This document shows, one piece after another, positions 55,757-63,807 of a stretch of 64,000 nucleotides of DNA. The stretch is from Sphingomonas bacterium (GTDB lineage: Bacteria; Pseudomonadota; Alphaproteobacteria; Sphingomonadales; Sphingomonadaceae). The notes beneath the pieces were generated by a model. It was given only the letters and a program-made list of their open reading frames with translations. It had not been told where the DNA came from and did no database searches. Where the stretch lies: the NCBI GenBank assembly GCA_030149245.1, contig JASBRX010000016.1:1-64000 (forward strand), written 5' to 3'. Within the stretch, counting starts at the first letter, position 1, and each line of letters starts with the position of its first letter. The position numbers and the translations under genes are program-made.

Positions 55757-57223
55757 ATGAGTTTGTCGGAAATTCGCGCGCTTGCCCGCGCCGGGGCGAC
55801 CGACGCCGCCTGGTCGCTGCTGGCGGCGGAGCCCGCCGGGACCGAGACGCTCACGCTGCGCGGCCGCCTGCTCAAGGACCGGGCCGCGACTGCACAGGGC
55901 ACCGCGCGCATGGCATTGCTGCGCGACGCGGCCGATGCCTATGTCCAGGCGGCGGCGGCGCGGCCTGCCACCTATCCGCTGATCAACGCCGCCACCCTGT
56001 CGCTGCTCGGCGGCGCCCGCGCCCGCGCGGCTCAGCTCGCGACCGAGACGCTGGCCCTGCTCGACAGCGGCGCGCATGAGCCCGACACGCGCTACTGGCT
56101 CGCCGCCACCCGCGCCGAAGCCCTGTTGCTGCTCGACCGTGAGGTCGAGGCGCGCGCCGCCCTGCGCGACGCCATCGCCGGCACCCCGCGCGCGTGGGAG
56201 GATCACGCCGTCACGATCCGCCAGTTCCGGCTGATCCTGGCCGAACTCGATCGCCCGGCCGCCTGGCTCGACGCCTGTCGCCCGCCCGCGCCGATCCATT
56301 TCGCCGGCCCCATCGGCATCCGCGCCGACGACGCCCAGTTGGGGACGGAGCTCGCCGCCGCCATCGCCGCCAACGGTGCCGGCATCGCGGTCGGTGCGCT
56401 GGCAGCGGGCTTCGACATCCTCGCCGCCGAAGCGCTGGTGAGCGCCGGGGCCGATCTGCACATCGTCCTCCCCGCCCCGCCCGATGTCTTCGTCGCCCGC
56501 TCCGTCACCCCCGCAGGGGAGGCCTGGCGCGCCCGGTTCGACGCCCTGCTCGCCGCTTCGGCCCAGGTCGATATCCTCGACCTCCCCGCCGGTCTCAGCG
56601 CCGCCGCGGTCGCGCTAGCCGAGGAAATGGCGATCGGCTGCGCTGTCCGCAGCGCGCAATTGCTCGACCGCGAAACGATCCTGCTGCGCCTCGCCGGAAC
56701 CGAAACCGAGCGCGACCCGCCCGCCCGCGCGAACCTGCGCCGAATCGACCTGCGCGGCGGCGACGTCGGTTCAGGCGGCTGCGATCTCGGCCCGCCAGAT
56801 CATGTCGCGACTTTGCTCGCCACCGCCCATGCCGCCGCCGACCGCCTGGCCGCGCTGACCGGTGCAGCCCCGCAGCCGCTGCCATCCGGCTGCTACGTCA
56901 CCCTCACCGACCCGGTCGCCGCCGCGCACGCCGCACGCGCGCTGTGCGAAGCGACAGGCGACAACGCCGCCATCGTGCTCGACCAGCGCCCGCCCGGCGC
57001 GGACGGCGCGCCCGACACCGCCGCGCTCGCCGCGCTGCTCGCCCTCCCCCCGCGCCGCTACCCGATCGCGACCCGCTCGGCAGCGCTCGTGCTGGCCGCA
57101 CGCGGCGCGCCCTTCCGCCTCGCACTCGCGGGCGCCAGCGACGCGCTACCCGACTGCGACGAGTTCTTCAGCCTCTGGCCCATTCTCAAATCACCAGATC
57201 CGACAACAACCGCGGCGAGCTGA
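55757..57223 (+). CDS. TPR-S-like plus SLOG-like domain protein
   Basis: 488 aa. The N-terminal third (about 1-175) is helical and matches the TPR-S ('TRAFs-binding' in databases) pattern, including ATYPLINAATLSLLGGARAR. A Rossmann-like domain (about 179-290) follows: IHFAGPIGIRADDAQLGTEL, AVGALAAGFDILAAEALVSA, GADLHIVLPAPPDVFVARSV. This order is typical of SLOG-superfamily nucleotide sensors joined to TPR-S. The last 190 residues are Ala-rich without a recognised catalytic domain; in relatives a cyclase is often attached. The final 38 nt overlap the convergent Crp/Fnr gene. Confidence 0.68.
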   Translation: MSLSEIRALARAGATDAAWSLLAAEPAGTETLTLRGRLLKDRAATAQGTARMALLRDAADAYVQAAAARPATYPLINAATLSLLGGARARAAQLATETLALLDSGAHEPDTRYWLAATRAEALLLLDREVEARAALRDAIAGTPRAWEDHAVTIRQFRLILAELDRPAAWLDACRPPAPIHFAGPIGIRADDAQLGTELAAAIAANGAGIAVGALAAGFDILAAEALVSAGADLHIVLPAPPDVFVARSVTPAGEAWRARFDALLAASAQVDILDLPAGLSAAAVALAEEMAIGCAVRSAQLLDRETILLRLAGTETERDPPARANLRRIDLRGGDVGSGGCDLGPPDHVATLLATAHAAADRLAALTGAAPQPLPSGCYVTLTDPVAAAHAARALCEATGDNAAIVLDQRPPGADGAPDTAALAALLALPPRRYPIATRSAALVLAARGAPFRLALAGASDALPDCDEFFSLWPILKSPDPTTTAAS

Positions 57224-57860
57224 TCCGCAGCCCCGCCGCGTCGCGCACCACGATCCCGCGCCGCTCCAGTTCGGCAATCATCCGCGACGCCGTCTCGCGC
57301 GTTGTCTGCGCGGCATGGGCGAGCTCGGCCACCACCGGCGGCGGCGCAATCACCAGCCCCGCCCCCGCCCGCGCCAGCAGCTCGGCACAGATCCGCCCCC
57401 GCGCGGTCAGCGTCGAGCGCGCATCCAGCCGCGCGGTCGCCGCCTCCAGCTGCCGCGCGAACGACGCCGCCAGCGCCGCCCCCAGCTCGGCATGCCGCTC
57501 CGCCAGCCCCGGCAGCACCCCCGCCGCAAAGCCCAGCAGCACCGCCGGCTCCACCACCACGACATCCGCCACCGCCGCCGTCGCACGCGCATACTGCCCG
57601 ACCCAGTCGCCCGGCCCATGCAGCGCCAGCTGGCTCGACCGCCCCGCCGCCGAGCTCGACTCGATCTTCATCCGCCCCTCGATCACCAGCCACAGCGTCG
57701 CGACCGCGTCCCCCTGTCGCGCAAGCGTCTCCCGCCGCCCACAGCGCCGCACGCGCCCGGCATCGGCCAGCAGCGCCGCGACGCCCGCGCCACAGCGCAG
57801 CACCATCGCCACCGTCGCGCGCAATTCCCCCGCCTCCCCTGATCCAGCCCCCGCCGCCAT
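57186..57860 (-). CDS. Crp/Fnr-family transcription regulator
   Basis: 224 aa from ATG 57858-57860 (MAAGAGSGEAGELRATVAMV). Cyclic-nucleotide-binding beta-roll (about 25-130: ETLARQGDAVATLWLVIEGR, LHGPGDWVGQYARA) and a C-terminal Crp-type winged helix (about 150-222: AELAHAAQTTRETASRMIAE with recognition helix RETASRMIAELERRG). The ligand is unknown; the Arg/Ser phosphate-binding cassette of cAMP-CRP is not evident. It converges on and overlaps the TPR-S/SLOG gene by 38 nt, and pairs with that gene by position. Confidence 0.87.
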   Translation of the reverse strand: MAAGAGSGEAGELRATVAMVLRCGAGVAALLADAGRVRRCGRRETLARQGDAVATLWLVIEGRMKIESSSAAGRSSQLALHGPGDWVGQYARATAAVADVVVVEPAVLLGFAAGVLPGLAERHAELGAALAASFARQLEAATARLDARSTLTARGRICAELLARAGAGLVIAPPPVVAELAHAAQTTRETASRMIAELERRGIVVRDAAGLRISSPRLLSDLVI

Positions 57861-57923
57861 GACTCGAGCATAACCCGCATCGGCGCAGGCGCGAACCGGC
57901 GATTGCCCCACTCCCCCCTTGCA

Positions 57924-58805
57924 ATGTTGGATTTCGTTTCGGAACACTCACCGGTGACCGGAACCCGCCCCTTCAATCGGCGTCAGGCCAAGGAGAACGC
58001 CGCCTTCCTCGCCGCGCTGCGCCGCACCGGCAATGCGCGGGAAGCGGCGCGCAGCCTCGGCTTCCACCGCTCGACCATGACCAAGCGCCGCGCGCGCAAC
58101 CCCGCCTTCGCCGCCGAATGGGACGCCGCCCTCGCCTTCGCCCACGCCCGCCTGAACGAAGCCGTGCAGCAACCCGACCAGCCCGACACCAGCGAGCCCC
58201 GCGCGATCCGCACCGCATCGGGCCGCATGCAGCTGCGCGCGCGCCCCGCCCGCGCGCTCGACCGCGCCGCCGAACAGGCGTTCCTCTCCGCGCTCAGCGC
58301 CACCGCGAATGTCCGCCTCTCCGCCGCAGCCGCCGGCTTCAGCCACTCGGCGTTCTACGCGAGGCGCCGCCAAAGCCCCGCCTTCGCCCGCGAAATGCAG
58401 CTCGCGCTCGAAACCGGCTATGAGCGCGTCGAGATGGCACTGATGGAGGCCGCGCTCGCGTCCAGCTATCGCGACGACGCCTGGCGCCACAACGATCCCC
58501 CCGCGATCCCGTCGATGACGGTGGACGAAGCAATGATGCTGCTCCGCCTCCACCACCAGAGCGTCCGCCTCCAGGAAGAACCCCCACACATCAAACGCCG
58601 CCGCGGCGAAAGCCGCGAAGCGCACAGCTTCCGCCTCTCCGCCATGTACGAAGCCCGCCTGCAACGCGCCCGCGACGCCTTCGACGTCGCCGAAGCCGAA
58701 CGCCGCTCAGCGACGGCGGCGACCAGCGAAAGCCCGCATGAGGAGCCGTTCCCGACGCTACCGGCGCTCGATCAGGTCACGGGGTGGCGGAAGGGGAAGG
58801 GGTGA
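57924..58805 (+). CDS. protein with two tandem terminase-small-subunit-like HTH repeats
   Basis: About 293 aa; the start is uncertain (ATG 57924 or GTG 57954). Two homologous segments are visible: FLAALRRTGNAREAARSLGF...RRARNPAFAAEWDAAL near residues 25-75, and FLSALSATANVRLSAAAAGF...RRRQSPAFAREMQLAL near 115-165. Each is a helix-turn-helix unit of the kind seen in phage terminase small subunits, followed by a helix. The C-terminal half is charged and helical (HIKRRRGESREAHSFRLS). It is a likely DNA-binding protein, perhaps a domesticated phage gene; no terminase large subunit is nearby. Confidence 0.6.
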   Translation: MLDFVSEHSPVTGTRPFNRRQAKENAAFLAALRRTGNAREAARSLGFHRSTMTKRRARNPAFAAEWDAALAFAHARLNEAVQQPDQPDTSEPRAIRTASGRMQLRARPARALDRAAEQAFLSALSATANVRLSAAAAGFSHSAFYARRRQSPAFAREMQLALETGYERVEMALMEAALASSYRDDAWRHNDPPAIPSMTVDEAMMLLRLHHQSVRLQEEPPHIKRRRGESREAHSFRLSAMYEARLQRARDAFDVAEAERRSATAATSESPHEEPFPTLPALDQVTGWRKGKG

Positions 58806-58940
58806 CGGGGGGCTATGTTTTGGAATTGCAGATTGGGATGCGAGAGCGAGCGGGGATTAACGCCGTTGCCGATCTAACTATTGTTGGAAAGGAAACGCCG
58901 AAAGCCTATTACTCGTAAATCAAACATCTAGAGTAGGCAT

Positions 58941-59924
58941 ATGGTCGACCGAAAAAATCTACTTCAGGGCATAGCCAACTTGGTCTCGGATTATCGCGCC
59001 GGCGAAATCGCCGAAATCGACGCAGCGCGGGTCGACAAATGGGTTCGGCAATTTCCGGACGGGGTTCAACTTCCTCTCCTTGCTGAACTCACGCATGTGC
59101 TTAGCAAAACCTATCTGAGCAAAGCGGCGTTTGAGCAATTTCTCGAAACGGTCGCCTCTTCTAAGAATTTTGTCGGCACAGATCCCAAGTCCTTCTGGCA
59201 AGGGGTCCATTTTCTACACCTGCAGACCGCAGGGAACAGCCAGCGCGATATGCTGACGCTGTTCGACGCGATCCTTCATGCGAAGTTCGGCCTATCTATC
59301 GCAGAGTGCGGCGCTGATCCCCACACCTATGTGTACCTCGACGACGCTCTCTATTCAGGTGGCCGAATAAAGTCGGACCTTATCGGCTGGATCAAAGGTG
59401 CTGCTCCAGCCCAAGCGAAGGTTGCAATCATTACGATCGCGCTGCACTCGCTGGGTAAATACTTTGCCAACAACGACATTCAAAAGGCGATCCAAGCCTC
59501 AGGGAAGAACATCGAAATACAATTCTGGCGAGCAATCGAGGTTGAGGATCGCAAAACTTATATGGGCGTTTCAGACGTGCTCAGACCTACGATTATTCCG
59601 ACCGACCCCGAGGCACAGGCTTATGTCGCAGGGCTCGGCGCGGCACCTATCCTTCGAACCCCTGGCAACGTTGGTGGCCATGAATTTTTTTCAAGCGACG
59701 CTGGGCGCATCCTTATGGAGCAAGAATTTCTGAAGGCGGGCGTCCGAGTGCGGAACATGTGTCCTCATCTCAACATCTATATGCGACCGCTCGGCTGCAC
59801 CTTGATGAAAACCACCGGATTCGGCTCGATGATGGTCACCTACCGCAATTGTGCAAACAATACCCCTTTGGTGCTATGGGCAGGCGATCCATGGTATCCC
59901 TTGTTTCCGCGCAAAACGAATTGA
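58941..59924 (+). CDS. phosphoribosyltransferase-like (PRTase-CE type) protein
   Basis: 327 aa. YVYLDDALYSGGRIKSDLIG (130-149) looks like a PRPP-binding loop of type I phosphoribosyltransferases (hydrophobic strand, acidic pair, T/S-G-G/T), here with SGG. GNSQRDMLTLFDAIL precedes it. The C-terminus GSMMVTYRNCANNTPLVLW with DPWYPLFPRK resembles the end of the PRTase-CE family that Aravind and colleagues linked to biological conflict systems. The gene is clearly less GC-rich than its neighbours, and a NADAR gene follows after 2 nt. Probable role: modification of a base or nucleotide; inference only. Confidence 0.62.
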   Translation: MVDRKNLLQGIANLVSDYRAGEIAEIDAARVDKWVRQFPDGVQLPLLAELTHVLSKTYLSKAAFEQFLETVASSKNFVGTDPKSFWQGVHFLHLQTAGNSQRDMLTLFDAILHAKFGLSIAECGADPHTYVYLDDALYSGGRIKSDLIGWIKGAAPAQAKVAIITIALHSLGKYFANNDIQKAIQASGKNIEIQFWRAIEVEDRKTYMGVSDVLRPTIIPTDPEAQAYVAGLGAAPILRTPGNVGGHEFFSSDAGRILMEQEFLKAGVRVRNMCPHLNIYMRPLGCTLMKTTGFGSMMVTYRNCANNTPLVLWAGDPWYPLFPRKTN

Positions 59925-59926
59925 AC

Positions 59927-60568
59927 ATGACCGAAACCGAGCTTCGCACTTATCGACGCGACGACGTCATATCCTTCCGCAAGACGGGCGAGGCATTCGG
60001 CGGCTTGTCGAACATGGCGCCGGGCTTTCCGATATGGATTTTCGAACGGCGAGTGCGCACCGCAGAGGCTCTGTATCAGGCGTGTCGATACCCGCATCTT
60101 CCGCACGTACAGCGAATGATCCTCAATGAAGCCAGCCCAATGACGGCAAAAATGCGCTCGAAGCCATACCGCGAGGAGTCGCGAGCAGACTGGGAGCGGG
60201 TGCGCGTCCCCATCATGAAATGGTGCCTGCGGGTAAAGCTCATCTACAATTGGCAACGGTTCTCGGAACTGCTGCTCGCAACCGGTGAAAAGGCGATCGT
60301 CGAGGATTCCCGCAAGGATCAATTTTGGGGGGCGAAGCCCGATATTGGTGACAACACGCTGACGGGTCAGAACGTCTTGGGACGGCTGCTTATGGAGTTG
60401 CGCGAGCAGCTTCGCAGCAGTCCGGACGCGTTGCGAAGCATCACGCCTGTCCGCATCGACATGTTCTTGCTCGACGGTCGCTCGCTTCCGACGATCATGA
60501 TTTCGGAGCCGTCTTCGAATAAAGGTAGCACTAATGGGCCGCAGGCCGTGCAGGGCAGCTTCTTATAG
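59927..60568 (+). CDS. NADAR-domain (YbiA-like) protein
   Basis: 213 aa from ATG 59927. ISFRKTGEAFGGLSNMAPG, RTAEALYQACRYPHLP, WERVRVPIMKWCLRVKLIYN, VEDSRKDQFWGAKP and GQNVLGRLLMELREQ are successive NADAR landmarks. Family members act on N-glycosidic bonds of riboflavin intermediates, and some NADAR proteins remove ADP-ribose from guanine in DNA as antitoxins of DarT1 (from memory). Conserved E and W positions are intact. It is coupled to the preceding PRTase-like gene (2-nt gap). An alternative ATG at 59891 would overlap that gene. Confidence 0.85.
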   Translation: MTETELRTYRRDDVISFRKTGEAFGGLSNMAPGFPIWIFERRVRTAEALYQACRYPHLPHVQRMILNEASPMTAKMRSKPYREESRADWERVRVPIMKWCLRVKLIYNWQRFSELLLATGEKAIVEDSRKDQFWGAKPDIGDNTLTGQNVLGRLLMELREQLRSSPDALRSITPVRIDMFLLDGRSLPTIMISEPSSNKGSTNGPQAVQGSFL

Positions 60569-60614
60569 GCAAGCCCCTCAACCATTCGCACACCGGTTAG
60601 TCCCACAAACCAGA

Positions 60615-60640
60615 AAAGCCGGGGCTCTCACCCCGGCTTT
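60615..60640 (-). terminator. intrinsic terminator of the secE-nusG operon
   Basis: On the minus strand AAAGCCGGGG pairs with CCCCGGCTTT around a TGAGAG loop, followed by TTC. It lies 28 nt after the nusG stop. It can also stop transcripts of the convergent NADAR gene. Confidence 0.9.
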
Positions 60641-60667
60641 CCCATAACCCAAAACCGTATCGAAGCC

Positions 60668-61207
60668 TTACTTCGACCGCTCCACCTGATCGAAGTCCAG
60701 CTCGACCGGCGTCGCACGCCCAAAGATCGACACCGAAACCTTGACCTTCGACTTGTCGAAATCCAGTTCCTCGACCACGCCGTTGAAGCTCGCGAACGGG
60801 CCTTCCAGCACCTTGACCGCGTCGCCGATCTCGTAATCGACCTTGACCTGCTGCTTGGGCGCGGCGGCGGCTTCTTCCTTGGTGTTCAGGATGCGCGCGG
60901 CCTCGCTCTCGCTGATCGGCTGCGGCTTGCCCGACGAACCCAGGAAGCCCGTCACCTTCGGCGTGTTCTTGACCAGGTGATAGACGTCGTCGTTCATGCT
61001 CAGCTTGGCGAGGACATAGCCGGGGAAGAATTTCCGCTCCGACTGCACCTTCTTGCCGCGGCGCACTTCGGTCACCGTCTCGACCGGCACTTCGACCGAT
61101 TCGACCAATGCGTCGAGGCCAAGCCGCGTCGCATCGGCCAGGATCTGGTCCCGAACCTTGTTCTCAAAGCCCGAATAGGCGTGAATGATGTACCAGCGCG
61201 CCGCCAT
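60668..61207 (-). CDS. nusG: transcription termination/antitermination protein NusG
   Basis: RNA polymerase processivity factor that couples transcription to Rho or ribosomes. 179 aa from ATG 61205-61207 (MAARWYIIHAYSGFENKVRD). NGN domain (about 1-120: KFFPGYVLAKLSMNDDVYHL, KNTPKVTGFLG) and KOW domain (about 128-179: YEIGDAVKVLEGPFASFNGV, RATPVELDFDQVERSK). Second gene after secE, 23 nt away. Confidence 0.97.
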   Translation of the reverse strand: MAARWYIIHAYSGFENKVRDQILADATRLGLDALVESVEVPVETVTEVRRGKKVQSERKFFPGYVLAKLSMNDDVYHLVKNTPKVTGFLGSSGKPQPISESEAARILNTKEEAAAAPKQQVKVDYEIGDAVKVLEGPFASFNGVVEELDFDKSKVKVSVSIFGRATPVELDFDQVERSK

Positions 61208-61230
61208 GGATGTTCCCGTTATCTGGCCGC

Positions 61231-61428
61231 TCAGCCCGCAAGGCCGAGGAGGAAGTTCACGATCGCGCCGAACAGACGGTCGACGCCAAAGAAAAAGAGG
61301 CCAAGCAGCGTCGCCATGATGAACACCATGACCGCGGTCATGATGGTTTCCTTGCGGGTCGGCCACACGACCTTCTTGGTCTCGGCCTGCACCTGGCGCA
61401 TGAATTCCAGCGGATTGGTCTTCGCCAC
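61231..61428 (-). CDS. secE: preprotein translocase subunit SecE
   Basis: 65 aa, the short single-span form of SecE. An amphipathic cytoplasmic helix (FMRQVQAETKKVVWPTRKET, with the conserved KVVWPTRKE motif) precedes one membrane helix (TAVMVFIMATLLGLFFFGVD). It clamps SecY in the SecYEG channel. First gene of secE-nusG; the upstream 61429-61560 is its promoter region, and no tRNA gene is seen there. Confidence 0.96.
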   Translation of the reverse strand: MAKTNPLEFMRQVQAETKKVVWPTRKETIMTAVMVFIMATLLGLFFFGVDRLFGAIVNFLLGLAG

Positions 61429-61580
61429 TTGTTGCCTCGCGAATAAAATGCCCGGCTCCGGGACAGGTTTCTCCGCCCGGCTCCTTCAGAAAGGAACCCG
61501 GCGAACCCCATCACGATGTCGGATTGGGGACGCTATCTAGCGACTTGGGTAGAGGGGGGCAAGGGGCTTGGGATTCACCA

Positions 61581-61745
61581 ATTCCTCCCCTGAGTTTATC
61601 TCAGGGGAGGGGGACCGCCGCCGCAGGCGGTGGTGGAGGGGCGGCCGCGCAGACGCCCGCGAACATCTCGGCAAAATTCCGCCCTCTGCGAGGGCGGCCC
61701 CTCCGTCGCCTGCGGCGCCACCTCCCCTGCAAGCAGGGGAGGAAT
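61581..61745. repeat. 165-bp inverted-repeat element
   Basis: Arms 61581-61648 and 61692-61745 are imperfect inverted copies: ATTCCTCCCCTGAG...CTCAGGGGAGG hairpin, then CCGCCGCAGGCGG and GGAGGGGCGGCCGC on one side, mirrored on the other. It sits in the 476-nt gene-free stretch upstream of secE, next to the 61764-61873 element. Confidence 0.88.
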
Positions 61746-61763
61746 GAGCCCCCGCCCCCAGCT

Positions 61764-61873
61764 CGTCACCCCCGCGAAAGCGGGGGCCCATCTCCCGCAA
61801 GATCGGCGTAACGAACCGGCGCGGCAGGTGGACAGTCCGGGAGATGGGGCGCCCGCTTTGGCGGGGGTGACGG
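61764..61873. repeat. about 110-bp composite inverted-repeat element, copy 2
   Basis: Same family as 3493-3600: arms CGTCACCCCCGCGAAAGCGG...(61764-61798) and ...GCGGGGGTGACG (61840-61873), with the shared middle GATCGGC, CGCGGCA and TGGACAGTCCGGGAG. Copies about 58 kb apart with conserved interiors show a dispersed element rather than chance hairpins. It lies 32 nt after the nitrilase-family gene stop. Confidence 0.92.
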
Positions 61874-61904
61874 GTTCGTGCGTGCCGAACGCGCCACGCC
61901 GCCC

Positions 61905-62801
61905 TCACCGCAACTCCACCACCTCAACCGCCGGCAGCGTCACCCCCGCCCCCTGCTCATCCCAATGCGCGTAGTTGAACACCGACCCCTCGGCCCGCAC
62001 CCGCGTAACCTTCGCCGGGTCGATCTCGCCGAACACCCATCCCGGCGCATCGATCGCGCCCATCGCCACCACGCCATCGGCGGGAAAGCCCAAGTCCGGC
62101 GGCCCATACATCCCCGCCGCGCCATGGCTGGTGCCGAGCGAGGGGGTCCATTCGGCCTCCCCCACGACGGGAGCCTGCACGACGTAACACTGGTTCTCCA
62201 GCGCCCGCGCCTGCGCCCCCACGCGCACGCGGTGGTATCCGTGCAGGCTGTCGGTCGCCGACGGCGCGAGGATCAGGGTCGCCCCCGCCTCGACCTGCGC
62301 GCGGACCAGCAGGGGGAATTCGACATCGTAACAGATCGCGATGCCGATCCGCCCCAGATCGGTGTCGAACACATGGAGCGGCGCGCCGCCGCCGATATTC
62401 CATTCCTCACGTTCGAACCGTGTCATCACGATCTTGCGCTGCGTCCCCATCTTCCCGCTTGGCGCGAACAGCCGGGCATGGTTGCGGAACACGCCATCAT
62501 CCTCGCGCACCGGCAGACTCCCGGCACAAATGTACATGCCGTGCCGCATCGCCAGCTCGGCATGCAGCGCATCGACCCGCTCCACGAGCGACCCCAGCGC
62601 CGCGATCGATCCATGCAGGTTCTCGACGCTCGCGGGGTCGAGCGCGGTAAGCTCCATCCCGGCATATTCCGGGAACACCGCTAGTTTCGCGCCGCAGTCC
62701 GCCGCCTCTGCGACCCAGCGCCCGATCTTGGCCGCATAGGCATCCCAGTCGGCCAGCTGCTCGACCGGATAGGCCGCGGCGGCGAGGATGAAGCCGCTCA
62801 C
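61905..62801 (-). CDS. carbon-nitrogen hydrolase (nitrilase superfamily)
   Basis: 298 aa. The Glu-Lys-Cys triad is clear: E45 (LAVFPEYAGME), K123 (MGTQRKIVMTRFE) and C157 (GIAICYDVEFPLLV). It hydrolyses an amide or nitrile; the substrate cannot be told, though omega-amidase-like or amidohydrolase branches fit (HGYHRVRVGAQARALENQCY). GTG 62799-62801 is chosen because it overlaps the GNAT stop as GTGA; a GTG-free extension of five residues exists upstream. It is the last gene of a four-gene operon. Confidence 0.92.
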   Translation of the reverse strand: MSGFILAAAAYPVEQLADWDAYAAKIGRWVAEAADCGAKLAVFPEYAGMELTALDPASVENLHGSIAALGSLVERVDALHAELAMRHGMYICAGSLPVREDDGVFRNHARLFAPSGKMGTQRKIVMTRFEREEWNIGGGAPLHVFDTDLGRIGIAICYDVEFPLLVRAQVEAGATLILAPSATDSLHGYHRVRVGAQARALENQCYVVQAPVVGEAEWTPSLGTSHGAAGMYGPPDLGFPADGVVAMGAIDAPGWVFGEIDPAKVTRVRAEGSVFNYAHWDEQGAGVTLPAVEVVELR

Positions 62802-63385
62802 AGCGCGCGGCTCCAAAATTGCAGCCGGTGCGGCGTCTCCCCCGCATCGCCCAAGTCCGCCCAGTGCATCGTGCAGACCAGCCCCGGCACTTCGCGATAG
62901 CCGCGCGCGGTCCAGAACGCCGCATGGCTGCGCGCACCCTCGGGCCGCATCGGGTGGTCGTCAGGCCGGATCACCGAACAGAAGGTCGCAGTGCGCGCCC
63001 CCGCCCGCCGCGCCCCCGCCTCGCGCTGGTCGAAAAACGCATGACCGATCCCGCGCCCGCGCCACTGCGGCAACAGCACCGATTCGCCGAAGTAGAAGGT
63101 GGTGGGAACATCGAACCCGTGCGCCGCGACCGGCTCCAGCACCGCAGCGCCTTGCGCGGCCAGCGGCGAAGCGGTCGCCATACCGATGATCGCCTCGCCA
63201 TCGAACGCCGCGACCAGCACCGCATGCGGCGCGGCGGCAAAGCTGGCGAGATACCCGCTCTCATACCCGGCATCGCCGTCGTACAGATAAGGCCATTCGC
63301 GAAACACCGCGATCCGCAACCGCGCCAGATCGGCGATGCGGTCCTGCACCTCGCCGGGGTCGAGCGTGCGGACGGAGATGCTCAT
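62798..63385 (-). CDS. GNAT-family N-acetyltransferase
   Basis: 195 aa. Acetyl-CoA-binding motif A as ESVLLPQWRGRGIGHAFFDQ (R/Q-x-x-G-x-G form, about 100-120), preceded by AFDGEAIIGMATASPL and followed by HAAFWTARGYREVPGL. The substrate is unknown. Overlaps the nitrilase gene downstream and the NTF2-like gene upstream by 4 nt each, so the three are co-translated. A pairing of GNAT with a nitrilase family protein suggests metabolism of the same small molecule (inference). Confidence 0.88.
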   Translation of the reverse strand: MSISVRTLDPGEVQDRIADLARLRIAVFREWPYLYDGDAGYESGYLASFAAAPHAVLVAAFDGEAIIGMATASPLAAQGAAVLEPVAAHGFDVPTTFYFGESVLLPQWRGRGIGHAFFDQREAGARRAGARTATFCSVIRPDDHPMRPEGARSHAAFWTARGYREVPGLVCTMHWADLGDAGETPHRLQFWSRAL

Positions 63386-63807
63386 CCCCCCAACCGGGTC
63401 GGGCTTACCTGGGCGATCCAGTCGGTGAGGTTGTAATAGACCGACACCCGCGCGATCAGCCCGTCGCGAAGCTCGAAAAACGCGCCGGCCGACAGGACAT
63501 AGGCCTGGCCGGTCGCGGGCGGCAGCCCCTCATCGGTCGTCACATAGGCGCCATGCACGACAAACTCCGCCGCCGCCCGCGCACCGTCGGGTGACGTCAT
63601 CACCACGATATCGGTCAGCCGCTCGCGGTAACACCGGTCCATATGCGCCAGAAAATCGCGAAACGCCGCCTTGCCGCTCTGCCGCCCGCCCTGATTGATG
63701 TCGTGCGCGACATCCTCGCTCAGGCACGCGAGCATCGCGTCAGTGTCGCCGGCGTTGAACGCGGCGTAATAGCGCTCGATCAGCGCGCGCGCCGCCTCCG
63801 CGCTCAC
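63382..63807 (-). CDS. NTF2-like / SnoaL-type protein
   Basis: 141 aa, cone-shaped NTF2 fold: ALIERYYAAFNAGDTDAMLA, LSEDVAHDINQGGRQSGKAA, FRDFLAHMDRCYRERLTDIV, AAAEFVVHGAYVTTDEGLPP and YVLSAGAFFELRDGLIARVS. This matches the ketosteroid-isomerase-related (HDIN.G, GKAAFR) branch of unknown function. GTG 63805-63807 overlaps the upstream gene's stop by 4 nt. Substrate unknown. Confidence 0.86.
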   Translation of the reverse strand: MSAEAARALIERYYAAFNAGDTDAMLACLSEDVAHDINQGGRQSGKAAFRDFLAHMDRCYRERLTDIVVMTSPDGARAAAEFVVHGAYVTTDEGLPPATGQAYVLSAGAFFELRDGLIARVSVYYNLTDWIAQVSPTRLGG

